Assembly: GCF_000143415.4 (NCBI RefSeq)
Contig: NW_003314383.1
Span: forward strand, 324,544-388,543
Length of the DNA: 64,000 bases
DNA from: Selaginella moellendorffii
Lineage: Eukaryota; Streptophyta; Lycopodiopsida; Selaginellales; Selaginellaceae
Reading direction: 5' to 3'
Shown: positions 29,779 through 41,230 of the stretch, in pieces
Position numbering within the stretch: the stretch's first letter is position 1
Layout: each line of letters begins with the position of its first letter
The notes under the pieces: model-generated
What the model saw: the letters and a program-made list of their open reading frames with translations, nothing else
Told to the model about the DNA's origin: nothing
Databases searched by the model: none
Made by a program: the position numbers and the translations under genes

Positions 29779-29805
29779 AAGCGTAATTACGATTAGCTGC
29801 TGTTT

Positions 29806-29878
29806 GCACGAATTCTGAGAATTGAACTTGATACCTCTCGCACCCGAAGCGAGAATCGTACCAGTAGACAAAATGCCC
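29806..29878 (-). pseudogene. tRNA-Pro(CGG) relic
   Basis: The copy starts GGGCATTTTGTCTACTGG and keeps the CGG anticodon loop, but the 3' acceptor strand (AGAATTCG) no longer pairs with GGGCATT and the T-stem is mutated. Confidence 0.7.
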
Positions 29879-29950
29879 ATTAACAAGAAAGTGTGAAGCC
29901 TTTGCAGCAGATTCTGCGATGATGATGGCTATGGAAGTGAAACTCACTTA

Positions 29951-29976
29951 GGGGCAATCTAGACCTCTCGCACCCA
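29951..29976 (-). pseudogene. tRNA-Pro fragment
   Basis: Only the anticodon-stem and variable-loop text (GGGTGCGAGAGGTCTAG) survives from a further copy in the same series. Confidence 0.5.
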
Positions 29977-30021
29977 GACATTAACAGGCTACACTTTTTC
30001 CCTGGTTTTAAGTCTTAAAAA

Positions 30022-30093
30022 GGGGCATTCCGAGAATCGAACTCAGGACCTCTCACACCCGAAGCGAGAATCATACCACTAGACCAAATGCCC
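30022..30093 (-). tRNA. tRNA-Pro (CGG)
   Basis: A 72-nt cloverleaf. Acceptor GGGCATT pairs fully with AATGCCC and the discriminator is C. The anticodon stem CTCGC/GTGAG has one G-U pair, the loop TTCGGGT carries CGG, and the T-arm is CTGAG-TTCGATT-CTCGG with one wobble. A T5 run directly follows the 3' end as an RNA polymerase III terminator. This is the only intact member of the local tRNA-Pro series. Confidence 0.9.
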
Positions 30094-30645
30094 GTTAACA
30101 ACAAAGCATGATTAGTATGAAACTTTTTGCGATGAAACGAATAGAACAGACGAAGAAAATTCTCGTAGAGGCTGTTATTTTCCCGTGGAAGCAACGAGAT
30201 ACCTAGAGAATAATCACACCCAAAAAGCATCCTTCTATTTCTGGATTTTATCGATTGGTGTTGACAAAAGCCTTCTAATTCAATCTTTTCTCTATAACCT
30301 TTCCATGCACACAATTCGTGAATATATACGTCTAGACATACGCTCGCAATACGTAGCACACCAACAAAAGTCATGAACTACCTATTCGCGCCGGATATTC
30401 TCGCGTTCCCAAAGCAGGAATCACCGAGTTCTTTCTCTCTTTTTTTCTTTTGAAAGGTGAGGTCGGTTCTGATTGGGAGAGATAGCAAACCCCACCAAAC
30501 TAAAACCACGAAAACCTTCCCTCCAAACGCACCAGTTTTTAAAATCCCGGCAGTGGAAATCCTCCGCAGAAGCTGCCCGCCGCATTGTTTAGTTCACAGC
30601 TCGTGTGGAAAAGGGAAAAGAAACGCAAAGAAAAATCATTTCTAG

Positions 30646-30972
30646 ATGACTGCTAGTCGATTATTTTATGGGAAGTTGCTTCTTTCAGCAGTACTCGTCC
30701 TTGCGGGCTTCGTTCTTAGCCAGTCTGGATCATCGCCGACGAGCAGGAAGATCCTGGCCTCCTCTGATGAATCTCAGGCGCGGAATTCTCCGGCTGGGGA
30801 TCAATCGGAGCTCCAATCGTGGAGCAGGAGTGCGGGAGCAACCACGGACAACAATTCGATCGAGAAGCCACCGAGATCATTCTCCACAATGCTTCCCAGG
30901 GGAGTTTTCTATCCTCCAGCAGGGCCAAATCCCTGGGGAAACTCGGATTTGTTCCGGGAGAAGCAGCATTGA
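30646..30972 (+). CDS. Small secreted peptide precursor, divergent IDA-like motif
   Basis: A 108-residue single-exon gene. Residues 1-26 (SRLFYGKLLLSAVLVLAGFV) are a signal peptide or anchor. A low-complexity Ser/Glu-rich middle is followed by LPRGVFYPPAGPNPWGN at residues 83-99 near the C-terminus. This aligns column for column with the IDA motif (L-P-K/R-G-V-x-x-P-P-x-x-P-x-x-x-x-N) but has PWGN in place of KRHN. It lies 1.2 kb from the clearer IDA-like gene in the same direction, which suggests an old tandem duplication. The role as a ligand is inference. Confidence 0.62.
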   Translation: MTASRLFYGKLLLSAVLVLAGFVLSQSGSSPTSRKILASSDESQARNSPAGDQSELQSWSRSAGATTDNNSIEKPPRSFSTMLPRGVFYPPAGPNPWGNSDLFREKQH

Positions 30973-31010
30973 GGGATGGGGACGCCATGCATTTGCTCCA
31001 AGAGGAAGAA

Positions 31011-31026
31011 GATGAAAAAAAAAAAA
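31011..31026 (-). terminator. RNA polymerase III terminator of tRNA-Ile
   Basis: A run of about ten T on the minus strand begins about 8 nt after the discriminator of the tRNA at 31034-31107. Confidence 0.75.
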
Positions 31027-31033
31027 TGAAAGC

Positions 31034-31107
31034 TGGCCCATGCAGGTCTCGAACCTACGACCTTGGCGTTATTAGCACCACGCTCTGACCAGCTGAGCTA
31101 ATAGGCC
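31034..31107 (-). tRNA. tRNA-Ile (AAT)
   Basis: A 74-nt cloverleaf: acceptor GGCCTAT/ATGGGCC with one wobble, D-arm GCTC-AGCTGGTCA-GAGC, anticodon stem TGGTG/CGCCA with loop CTAATAA (anticodon AAT), T-arm with GTTCGAG. The A discriminator and a strong T-run support a working gene. Confidence 0.9.
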
Positions 31108-31174
31108 TCAACATTGCGATTGTAAACAACCAAACTAAATTAAGCAAAAGATTTCGACAAAATAAATACCAGTT

Positions 31175-31248
31175 TGGCCTATGCAGGTTTCGAACCTGCG
31201 ACCTTGGCGTTAGTAGCACCACGCGCTGACCAGCTAAGCTAATAGGCC
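31175..31248 (-). tRNA. tRNA-Ile-like gene with ACT anticodon
   Basis: A duplicate of the neighbouring tRNA-Ile with a perfect acceptor stem (GGCCTAT/ATAGGCC) and perfect T-stem (GCAGG/CCTGC). The anticodon loop is CTACTAA, so the anticodon is ACT (would read serine AGU/AGC) on an isoleucine body. The D-stem (GCTT/GCGC) has one mismatch. A short T-run lies downstream. It is either a recent pseudogene or an anticodon-shifted tRNA. Confidence 0.7.
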
Positions 31249-31688
31249 TCAATGTTGTAATTAAATATATTAATTAATTAAATATTTAAAGATTAAATAA
31301 GCGTGATTAAATTACTAACTTGAAATTAAATAGTTAAAGCCTGGTTAAATAAAATAAAAAAACCTGGGGGATTTCTATTGGCGGTTTGTTAGCACTAATG
31401 TAACCCTAGAGCGCGCGAAGCAATGGCAACGTCGCAGGAGGACACGCATGGCGCGCCGCGTGATGTAGCCGATCGTCTTCGCCACTGGTATTCTAGCTCC
31501 TCCCCAGAAATGCTGTTGCCGGAGCGATCCAAGCCTTCCCAGAGGAGAAAGAAGCGATGTGTATGCTAGCACAGCTTCTCGCCGCGGCGATCCTCCAGAA
31601 AAGGCTAGGCGCTAGCTCCCGCCCCCTCCCCATCGCATTCTCCATCGCATTCTGTTGATGTTGTTGGTGGAAATATTTTCTCCTCAGG

Positions 31689-34600
31689 ATGGGGCAGCGC
31701 CTGGGAAAGCCGGAATCGTCCAGGAGGCCGCCTCCCAAGCCCAAGAAGGTGATGCACAGGGACAATCGGACCTTCCGGGCCGAGGATTTCTCCGGCATTG
31801 TCCGAATCCATTTGGCAGAGGTGAGTGTATCGATTGCTCTTCTCAGTGTTTCTTCTTTCACTTTTCCCCTTTTTGGTGCTTTTAGGCGGAAATGCAACGA
31901 AGAGCAAAGTGGTTTGCCTGTGTTTCTATCGGAGAGCAGGCGTTTAGGACATCAACGTCTCCCAGGTTACGGTTTGCTCCTCCTTCGCATTTTCCAAGTT
32001 TCTTTTCCTGATGCTGTGATGTGTGACAAAAATTGTTATGCAGCACAGACAATCCCCAATGGAAATCTGTAAGTGCTTTTTGGTTGTGGACTGCTGCTTT
32101 GTACTATTTTCGCTTTGTTCCAGGAAAAGAAAGTAGCACTAGAGCAAAATGGTCCTCGCATCACCCGGATCTCGGTTTTTGAGGTGATTTCGTTTTGTTT
32201 AGAGCTAGAACTTACGGTGTTAACAGGTGCATAAGCTCGCGAAAAACACCCTCGTTGGTTACTGCGAAATCGATCTGTCCCTTGTGCTTCGCCCAGTAAG
32301 TCTTGTTTTTTTTCCGTTTCGTGCTTTGCTGAACTGCGGCTCAGGATGAAGAAAATTCTGAGATGCTTTATCTGTTTGATCCAAGTACAAAGACGAAAAC
32401 TGTCGGTCACATCACTGTGGAGTACAGGATTGAGGTATAAGCTGCTGTTTCGGACAACTGCCTGCCTAAGCTGTTTTTTCTCGTAGAGTCAAATGGAAAC
32501 AGAGCGAAGCTTTGCGAGGCGTCTGCTTGCAATAGTGGTACGTTACAAATTTCTTTTAGATGCACACACCTTCAACTTTAGTGCAGGACTTTGATGAAAA
32601 TGGCGAGTTATCGCTGGACGAGTTTCATGATTTGATCAAATCCTTTGGGAACAGAATGTCTGACGAGGAGGTAACATTTTTCTGCGTTTTTCTATCACCT
32701 CTATAAACTATTCATTGTTGATTTGTAGCTTTCCAACTTGTTTTTGCAAGCTGACGAGAATAAGGATGGAAAAGTCAGTGCCGACGAGCTTGCCCAATTA
32801 CTTGCCACGCACAAGGAAAGGTAATTATAACACGGATTGCGTTCCTTTTACTGGTGACAGTTTTACGTTTGACAGAACTATTTGGGTTAAGCAGTGTCCT
32901 GTATGTGGTGATAATCTTGGAGTTGTAGACAACCTGAACGGCATGATTCACATGAGCCTTTGTTTTGACGAAGGCACTGGTTTGGAAATTATGAGAGGAG
33001 GTTTTATAACGGAAAAGCAGGCTTCATATGGGTATATTTGTGGTTCGCGTTTAGTTACAGGCACTGAAAATGTTTTTTTTTTTCATCATTACAGGTGGAT
33101 GTTCAAATTCAGCGAGTGGGCAAATCTTTCCACGTACGACGTTGGTCTGAAGAAAGGCTCTAATGTTGCCCACATTCTTGTATGCCTGCTCTTTCTTGGT
33201 TCTAATTTCTAGGGACTCAAGAGAATTATGCCAGGTATTCGATCGAAGGTCTAAGAGAATGATCGAAGAGGTTATTGACAAAAAAATAGCCTTGGCGATG
33301 CGTGCAATTTATCAGTCGAAACTCGGATTAGCTCTTCTCGATGCTGGTAAAGCTACAGTAATTTTTTCTCTTTGTCTTACATTATTTTTAATTTGCATTG
33401 TGCTTTGTGTGCCAGGAACAAAAAGTTTTCTAATACGGCTGTCAGAAAAGCACGGAAGGAAAATGGATTCTCCTCAATCAGCGGCTGCTATTCCCAAGTT
33501 CATTGAATTTTTTCATGTAAGCGGACACATTGCTTGTGTTTCTTGCAGTTGTTAATGTGAGCTGACCAAACAGGACAGGATTGATGTTGACGAGTTCAAG
33601 CATCCCGTTGAACACTACAAGGTTTGGTTGTCACCTAAGCGAACTTGAGCCACACAAGCATTTATTTACAGACTTTCAACGAGTTTTTCATCAGAGAACT
33701 TCGGCCCGGATCACGACCCATTGCACAAGAAAACAATGACGCTGTTGCAGTGTGTGGTGCTGATTGCCGTTTGATGGTGTTCGAGAACGCTGATGCAGCC
33801 ACGCGTTTTTGGATCAAGGTTTAAGAGAAACGAAGGAGTTGCTACGACTGATACGTTTCTATTTACTAGGGGAGGCGATTTTCTGTACCTGGCCTTCTTG
33901 GGGACAAAGCATTGGCAAAGCAGTTCGAGGGCGGTCCTATCGCCATTTTTCGTTTGGCACCTCAGGTTCATCATATTTGTTACTTGCTGTAACAGTTAGC
34001 TTTTCCTCTACAGGATTATCATCGGTTTCACGTGCCAATTAGTGGAGTATTGGGGCCGCTAATTGATATACCGGGCCATCTATTAACGGTATGGCCTTTG
34101 TGAGGTGATGCATAAATTATTTCCTATCTTATACTTTTGCAGGTGAATCCTATTGCCGTGAATAGTCCGTATTGTAATGTTTTCACGGACAACAAGCGCG
34201 CTGTTTGCATCATTTCTAGTGAAGATTTTGGACAGGTATGCGATCTTCCCTTTGGTAAACCCTCTATTTAGAATTAAATGTAGGTGGCATTCGTGGCAAT
34301 CGGAGCAACAATGGTGGGCAGCATTACGTTCACTAAAAAAGAAGGATCCGTCGTCAAGAAGGGCGACGAGGTATGAAAAAATAAAACAAGAAGTCGACGA
34401 GTTTCCTCACTGGTCCTGGCACAGCTCGGATACTTTTCTTTCGGGGGAAGTACGTGCATTTGCGTCTTCCGCGCGGTACGTGTCATGACTGGCAAGCCTT
34501 CCCATCCTCTTGAGGAGCTGACGAGCTGTGTGCTTTCCATGCAGGGAGCGATTGACATTGACAAGGATCTCCTCGCCAACAGCGAGAGGTCGCTGGAGAC

Positions 34601-34856
34601 CCTGGTCTCGGTGGGGATGACTTTGGGAGTCTCTCGCAAGCTAGTGGGCGACCAGGCGTTTGAAAAGTCCCGGCCGACGATCAGAGACAGCGTCGTGGCA
34701 CTGGACAACGAAGTCTCAAAGAAGGGAATTCAGGCGTCCATGAGCTTCAACGTACGCCAGGGGCAACTGGGACTCATCAACGAGGCAGACGAGGCAGAGG
34801 CGACGCTGGAGGAGGACGCAGACGAGGACGAAGAGAATAACGACGCCACCACCTAA
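31689..34856 (+). CDS. PSD: Phosphatidylserine decarboxylase with C2 and EF-hand domains
   Basis: A gene of many small exons starting MGQRLGKPESSRRPPPKPKK. An N-terminal C2 domain (GIVRIHLAE, AKWFACVSIGEQAFRTS, ITRISVFE, NTLVGYCEIDLS) is followed by two EF-hands (DFDENGELSLDEF and ADENKDGKVSADEL, both with complete Ca ligands) and the decarboxylase: MIHMSLCFDEGTGLEIMRGG, VEHYKTFNEFFIRELRPGSRPI, DYHRFHVPISG with the catalytic His, NPIAVNSPYCNVFTDNKR, and FSFGGSTCICVF near 34430. The GST Ser becomes the pyruvoyl cofactor after self-cleavage. The product converts phosphatidylserine to phosphatidylethanolamine. Arabidopsis PSD2 and PSD3 share this layout and act in tonoplast and ER. The acidic C-terminus (EEDADEDEENNDATT) is lineage-specific. 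Confidence 0.94.
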
Positions 34857-35600
34857 AAAGTAAGCCTGCAAGAGAATGAAATCGCAGTAGCTGCGATTTC
34901 CACGTCTTCTATGGGAGAGAAAAGATACTCTGCTGTTTACTTGGTTCTAAAGTTTTTATCACGCAGGTCTTGCTCGAGAATCTCTCCGTAGTAATTCACA
35001 GCAAGTGTGCTTGGATCGAAATGTTACATAATTTGTGGCTCCTTGCGTCTCTCACGGCCTCGCTTTTGAGTGTGGTGTGCGGTCTTTGTTCGACAACGAA
35101 GGAACATCGAGATGATTTTTGGAGCGTAACTTTGTGACTGGAGAAAAGCGCCAAATGTGGATGAAATCTTTTATTCATTCTGTGGCTTAAAAAGAGCTCG
35201 CTTGGTCCACAGGAAGAAATGACACGATCATGACGCAAAAATTAAACGCAATTTTTGGTGGAAACAACAAGCTTTTAGATTCTCTTGAAAGAAGACGATC
35301 GCCCAAAAGACGATGACTCCCAGCCAATGTTTGTGACAAGTTCAAGCTCCTCGATCTGCTCAAAACAAACAAGAACAAGAACATAGTACGGAAAGGGGTT
35401 TTCTTTAAACTTCACTGCTGCTTTTCCACCATGTGGACGACAACATTTTTATTCTGGTCAAACATGAGAATCCTGTTCGCAGAAATCCTATAAAAATATA
35501 TTGTATAACACATAGCGAAACGTATAGCACTACATTACGATGTAGCCATCCTTTTCTTCTCTCGCATTGTTTTCTTCTTTTTATCATTTTTATCCGGCAT
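34857..35600. other. Convergent 3' flanks
   Basis: The spacer lies between the ends of PSD (+) and the cytochrome b561 gene (-). No coding sequence, RNA gene or repeat is recognisable. Confidence 0.5.
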
Positions 35601-37693
35601 TCAAGCCCCATTGGGAGCAGTAGCAGCACTGGGCCAAGGAGATGACCCGTGACCATTTGCAGCGGCAGCTCCTTTGAAGGGCTCGGCTTGAGACGATCGT
35701 CTGGACTTGTTTCGTAAGTAGACGACCCAGGTGACCACCTCCAAGATTACGCTCAGCGCAGCCAGCGATGAGATCACTCCAATGTAGGTGCGCTTCCACT
35801 TCCGATCCGGCTGCAGGAGATCAAAGCCCTCGAAGATGTTGACGATGATCATGGCGATGGTGGCGTAGCCCAGCGTGTGGTGGTAGATGTTCCAGAATTT
35901 CCGCACCTTGTGCTCCTTTTTGGGCCGCAAAAGAAGCGACAGGACCTGTAGACGCACGCAGAGGCGGTTCCATCAGGAAAAGAGGCGAATCATGCAGCCG
36001 TGGAGTGAAACTCAAGCAAAACCGTGCCAAGAGATTGAGAAAGGCAGTACAAAAGTCGAAACGTGGCAATCCAGAGGAGAATTATGAGAGCTTACTTGCA
36101 ACGTCGAGAAGACGAAGATGGCGATGCCGAGATTCCGGTGCTTGCAGCGCACTGTAGCGGCGTAAGTCGCGAGCTTGAGTCCCGTGGCCCAGCCGACAAC
36201 GCCCAGAACGTAGCCGGAGCTCTGGAAGAAAGCGTGCATGTAAAACCATGCTGGGTCCGCGCACTGGAAAACTTTCAAGTATCGAGCTGACATGACTCCC
36301 AGTGGCAGGAGCAATCCCCATCCCACTGCATTGATAATCCCGTGCCTCTGCGAAGACCAGTGAGAACACAAAATTATGACTATCGAAGAAAAAAAAGGTG
36401 GTGGAACAGTTTGTTCCGTCCTAGATGACACTTAAAGAGCGAAGAAAAAGATGGTTTCTCCTTCTCGAAGAACGCTGGTGGTGGCGAATGCACGGATTTA
36501 TAAAAGCTGCCTACTGTTGGAGGAAACAAACAGAGGATGTTCACGGGCCAATATTCGATCGACAAGGAAAAAGAAGGAAAGGAGGAAAAGCTGAATCGAT
36601 TCCCTCGATGGTACGCGAGAGAGTGAGCTTCATGGCAACGGTGGAAGAAGCTCCATCGAGAAAGCGAAAGGACAGAGAGAAAGAAGAGTAAAAGAGACTG
36701 TAGCACAGGCTTATGCTCTACTGCTGCTGATTGACGGTCACAAGCACTAGATTTAGGCGAGAACATGAAACGAGGGCCCGCATTGATTTCTCACTCGGTG
36801 GCCGAAAGCAAAAGCAGCACGGCCATGGATTCTCTGATTGCGCGATGCCCCACAAAACGAGAAAGGAGGAGCGAAAAAATGAGAAAAGAAAGAGAAGCCT
36901 GTGCTGAGCACTTTCCCGATCGCTGGGACGATCCGACACGGAGTATAATGACTACCCACGAGACCCAATGAAGCGATCCATCGACCCAAGTGCTCGATTT
37001 CTGGATTGACCACTAAAGATTTGAATGCCGATGCAAACAATCACCAAAAAGAAAACGAAGAAGAAGAAGTATACTTACGTTCTTGAGCTTCTGGTGGGGG
37101 ATGACGATCTCCGCGTTGCCGCTGGCAATGTTGATGCTGCCAGCGCTCTTGATGTCGTTCTTGGTGTCGTGCGGCAGCGGGCTCGATCCCTGCATCGCCG
37201 CTCCCCTGTTCCAGATGTGGTTGATCACGCTCCCGGCGCTGCCATTGCGCGGCAGCTGGATCCTCACGAACAGCTTCATCCGGTTGCCGCTAATGTCCAC
37301 GGATTTGTCCAGCACCCGGATCCCAATCGGCCCGGGGGATGGGAGCTTGGTCATGAGATCCTGCGTGAGCTTGTAGGTGAGGATCATGGCAGTGCCATTG
37401 CTGGCCCGGAAGGCGAGGAAGACGTCGGCTCCCATCATCACTGGCGCTGGGCCGGTGTTGATCCCCCAGGCCACCCAGCCCGAGGAGCTCGGGGCAGTCC
37501 CAGTGAAGACGGCATCCAGAGTGTTTGAGGAGGAAGTGTGAGTCCAGGCCAGTGTGGCTCCTTGCTCCGCAAGATTCCTGCAAGCTCTGAAAGATCTCTG
37601 GCTGCTTCCAATCCTGTGGGAGAGAGGGCATTGAGCCGAGGCTGTAGAAGCCAGGATTGCAACCAGGAGGAGGAGGAGAAGCTTGAGCTCCAT
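35601..37693 (-). CDS. DOMON-cytochrome b561 protein
   Basis: Three exons (37079-37693, 36096-36347, 35601-35945) give 1212 nt, 403 residues. A signal peptide (MELKLLLLLLVAILASTASA) leads into a DOMON/AIR12-like domain (LAWTHTSSSNTLDAVFTG, GWVAWGINTGPAPVMMGADV, IWNRGAAMQG). The b561 transmembrane core follows, with haem-ligand His candidates in RHGIINAVGWG, WFYMHAFFQSSGY, HRNLGI and YHHTLGYA and five or six helices. The short cytosolic tail is Ser/Ala-rich. These proteins sit in the plasma membrane, and are thought to move electrons from cytosolic ascorbate to the apoplast. Intron 1 is 731 bp, unusually long for this window. Confidence 0.93.
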
Positions 37694-37887
37694 AGCTATC
37701 CTCTCAAAACCACGAAAGTTCTTTCTCCAAGAGGGGAAAGGAGAAAAAGGGCTTTGCTAGCTTTTGGAGATCATATAGCTCGAAAACTTTAGAATGTGGC
37801 CTCTACTCTCGCTCTCTCCTCCTTAAAGGCTCCTCAAGAACAACCCTTACCAACCAAAACCAAACCCACAGACAAGCACAACAGATT

Positions 37888-38077
37888 TTTCTCCTTTACT
37901 TTTCTCTCCCTCTCCTTCTTTCTCGATGTCTTTGAGATCAAATTCTATTTTTCCTCCTCTAGTTGGCTCTCGCTCGCCACAATTTCTCCTTTATTTTTCT
38001 CTCCCTCTCCTTCTTTCTCGATGTCTTTGAGATCAAATTCTATTTTTCCTCCTCTAGTTGGCTCTCGCTTGCCACAA
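37888..38077 (+). repeat. 95-bp tandem duplication in a promoter
   Basis: The sequence 37888-37982 is repeated almost perfectly at 37983-38077 (a few substitutions, such as CTCGCTCGCC versus CTCGCTTGCC). It is pyrimidine-rich and lies about 200-390 bp upstream of the cytochrome b561 start, so it duplicates promoter or leader text. Confidence 0.9.
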
Positions 38078-38387
38078 ACACACGCGGGTTATATAGCCAT
38101 ACCATGCTTGGCCATGGTTGGCGCTGACGCAAGGGTGACGTACCCAGTTTTTGGATCCAATAGTGGCCGGCCAGTGTGAATACTTACGACGGTCAATGGT
38201 CGTGATTGACAGACCGTGGTCAATCCAGAGGGATTAGGTTACTTGTTTTTCTTGAAAACGGCAAGTCAATGCCGACCACATGAACAAATATTAATTTATT
38301 ACCTTTTATCAATTCATTCAGATAGAGATTGAATTTCTGTAAAAGAAAGTCCTCTGACGAATTCAAATAGAACCACTATTGAGCATG

Positions 38388-38560
38388 GGGATTGGGAAGT
38401 GCAACAATGGAGCTTCTTTGATCGAATGCCTGATCCAGATACCATTTCCTGAATTATCATGCTCAAGACGCCTGGGTATCTTAAAGAGGCGAAGATCGTG
38501 TTTGATCGTATGGAAGGAACAACATCGCCTGGACTGCATCATTGCGGTCTATGTCTAGTC
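38388..38560 (+). pseudogene. PPR gene relic
   Basis: The plus strand reads SFFDRMPDPDTIS then a stop, and in the following text GYLKEAKIVFDRMEGT. 'FDRMPxxDxIS' and 'LxEAKxVFDRM' are PPR repeat signatures. No longer reading frame remains. Confidence 0.65.
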
Positions 38561-39039
38561 CGTGCACATTGTTGAGAGCGGCAAGGAACGTCGCATATGC
38601 CCGACAAAGCCATTTCTCAGATCGAGTTGCATTCGGAACGACCATATTGATGCGATCAGCAGAATTTTGGCACAGGTGTTTCCAAGACTGATATCGAGCA
38701 ATAACAAAGATGGAGTCAACCGACGATGCTGCTATGCCCGCCAGCATCGTAGAGGAAGTCATCTCTCTAAAGGCTCGTTTTCAAATCCTTTTGATTTTCA
38801 GTAACTATATAAGACGCCACTCTTCTCCTTTTGATGAAGAAGCGCCTCTGTCCGTGCTGCTCAGTCAAGATGACAATTTGGAGATTCTGACCACATGCTC
38901 CGAAGTCATGGAAGTCTGTGCCAAACATTGGTGACTGCGGCCTAATTGCTTGGGCAATTTGAGGATGTATAACAGGCAAGCAACGACTTCAACGGTCCGT
39001 AGAGGCAACAGAAACTCCTTTGGCCCTGGTGGATACCGA

Positions 39040-39200
39040 AACTTTTCTGCTTTTGTTAAAGCAGTCCCTTGGTGAATAAATCTTTGCGCTCGCCCGAGAT
39101 TGCCCTCTGCATGGATATAACGTTGGGGAAATAAACCAAAAACGTTATGTTGCGCAGGATCTGGGTAGTGCACTGCCGAGACTGTAGCCAAGCCAACCTT
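39040..39200 (-). repeat. Repeat flanking the copia relic, minus copy
   Basis: The minus strand text translating as VHYPDPAQHNVFGLFPQRYI and HAEGN, followed by HQGTAL, is a diverged copy of the plus-strand text at 41231-41400 (LHYQDPAHHIVSGLFPRRSI, HAEGN, CQGTAL). The two copies stand in inverted orientation on either side of the copia relic. The parent gene or element is unknown to me. Confidence 0.6.
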
Positions 39201-39289
39201 GTCATCAACCTTCCTCACGGTTGCCTCCAGCATACACTCAGCCGCTCGCAAAGTAGCACTGCCCATTGTGCTCCCACAGCCTTGTCGTG

Positions 39290-40900
39290 CACAAACCAGG
39301 GTGCGGCAACATCCAGTCACACCAATTTTTTTTTGGCAAACCAGCATCTCCAAGAAAGGAGCAAGCTGCTTCCTAAAGTGTCTTGTTGACAAGCCGTGCC
39401 ATTCTGCTGTTGTGTGTTTGGTATAGAGTACTGACACGCAATCCCTTCATCATCACAAAGCTGATGAATTCTCTGGATGTATATTTATCACCACCATCAT
39501 TGCGAAACTTCTTGAGCTTCTTTCCTGTTTGCAACTCTGCTTTGGTCTTGAAGAGCTTGAACTCACCAAACACCTCTGATTTACGAGAAAGAAACTTGAT
39601 GATGCGGGAAAAATTGTCCACAAAGTAAATTATATGCTCACTAGAAAGGGAGGGCATCATACACACATTCGAGCTCTAGAATCTCTATAGCTCTTACAAC
39701 AACACTAGTCTTTAAGGGAAACATGTGCTGCTTTGCAAGAATACACAGCTTACAAAACTTCAGCTTTTGTGAAGTGATGTGCAGACTAGCAACCATGCCT
39801 GAATGTATAAGCTTTTTGATGTCCTGATAGTGTGTCCAAGCTGTTGATGCCAGGTCTGGAGGTCAACAGGATGCTGGGATCCCACATAAAGAAGGGTTGA
39901 GTAGGGAATTCCAATTCTACATTGAGCCAGTAGAGACCAGCGTGATGCCTCCCACTAGCAATAACACTCTCATTCTTCAGAATCAAGCATTGCATAAGAG
40001 CTCCATGTTGCAATCAACGACCTTACCAACCGAGAAGAGGGATTTCTTGATGCCAGGGACATGCTATGGCAGCCACAACCTTCCCATAAGTAAAGGGGAC
40101 TTTGATGGTGCCTATGCCACACATGCTGTGGGAGTAGTCATCACTATGCTTACCCTCTGGAATCACGTCCAAGCAACTGAAGAGTTCCTGGATGTGTGTT
40201 GGCGCTACTGTCAAGCCAAAAAGCTCTCATTGATTGGGAAACTCAAGCTTAGAGTCTGTAGTTGCAAGGGCCTGGAGATCAATGTTTGAAGTCATGAACA
40301 AGCTGTCACCATTTTGAGCATTGTCATCTGCCCGAGCATAGTTCACTGCCTGCCTTTATGGATTTCTTTAGCTGGCTTGGTTGCTTCTATGCAGTCATGT
40401 GCAAAGTGGCCAGGTTTTTTGCAGATATTACACAAGCCATTATTCTTGCACTTCTTGTCCTTCTTTTTCTTGTGGTTCTACCCATTGCGCTTACGATCCT
40501 TGGGCTACACCCTCCTGGTGCAGCCCGAGCATGTGCCAGACAGAGACTTTGGCTGAAGAGTTCGCAAACATGGCAAGATTGGAAGGAATGTCTTCAACCG
40601 ATTGGGACAGCAATGGGCAAGCATGTTAGTGACCACCCATTGGTGGGTGCTTAAAGAGCTGACAATATCTTGGACCACCAAATTTGGTCTTAAGCTGATA
40701 CAGCTTTCAAATTACTCACAAATGCTCATGTGTTGCATTTTCCAATCCTTGACACCATCTGGGGCCTAACAAAGCTCAAAGATCTCCTGAGATTCTTCTC
40801 CATGTAAAAGTGCTCCATCAGCCAAGGAAATCCTTCCCATCGAACACTTTGAGCAAGTCTTTGTTAGGAACCATTCCACCATGATGAACTAGAGAAAGAA
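39290..40900 (-). mobile_element. Ty1/copia retrotransposon relic
   Basis: On the minus strand, from high to low coordinates: a gag zinc knuckle CNICKKPGHFAHDC (about 40430-40390), the protease-region text VPGIKKSLFSVGKVVDCNME (about 40050), the pre-integrase text HSGMVASLHITSQKLKFCKL (about 39790), and an integrase core YFVDNFSRIIKFLSRKSEVF then FRNDGGDKYTSREF (39650-39450). Stops and frameshifts are frequent. Reverse transcriptase is missing: the sequence leaves copia text near 39300. The order matches copia (gag-PR-INT). Confidence 0.8.
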
Positions 40901-41230
40901 GACAAAGAACACACACATGATATCCCCATAGTTCCCCTTGCACATACTAAAGAAACAAAGTTACATATATGACCTGCTGGCCAACTGCTTACCAGCTAAC
41001 TGCCTCTCTAGAGGGCTCTAGAAGACTCTCAAACGTTCTGGAGAGCTTCCTAGAATATCCACAACATGGGATATCCTAAAAGTGTGCAGCCTGAGGATTA
41101 CAACAGGCCTGAAACACAAGGCTGGAGATGGAAATCCTGCACTGTGTGTGCTGCGCCCTGGTTTGAGCTTCAATGGCCAGCACTACTTTGCAAGCGGCTA
41201 TGCCTGAGGAAGGGGCGCGTGGAAGGTTAC

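Noticed and set aside
34485-34856. A separate small gene starting at 34485
   Set aside because: It is the last exon of the phosphatidylserine decarboxylase gene; the first residues are intron sequence.
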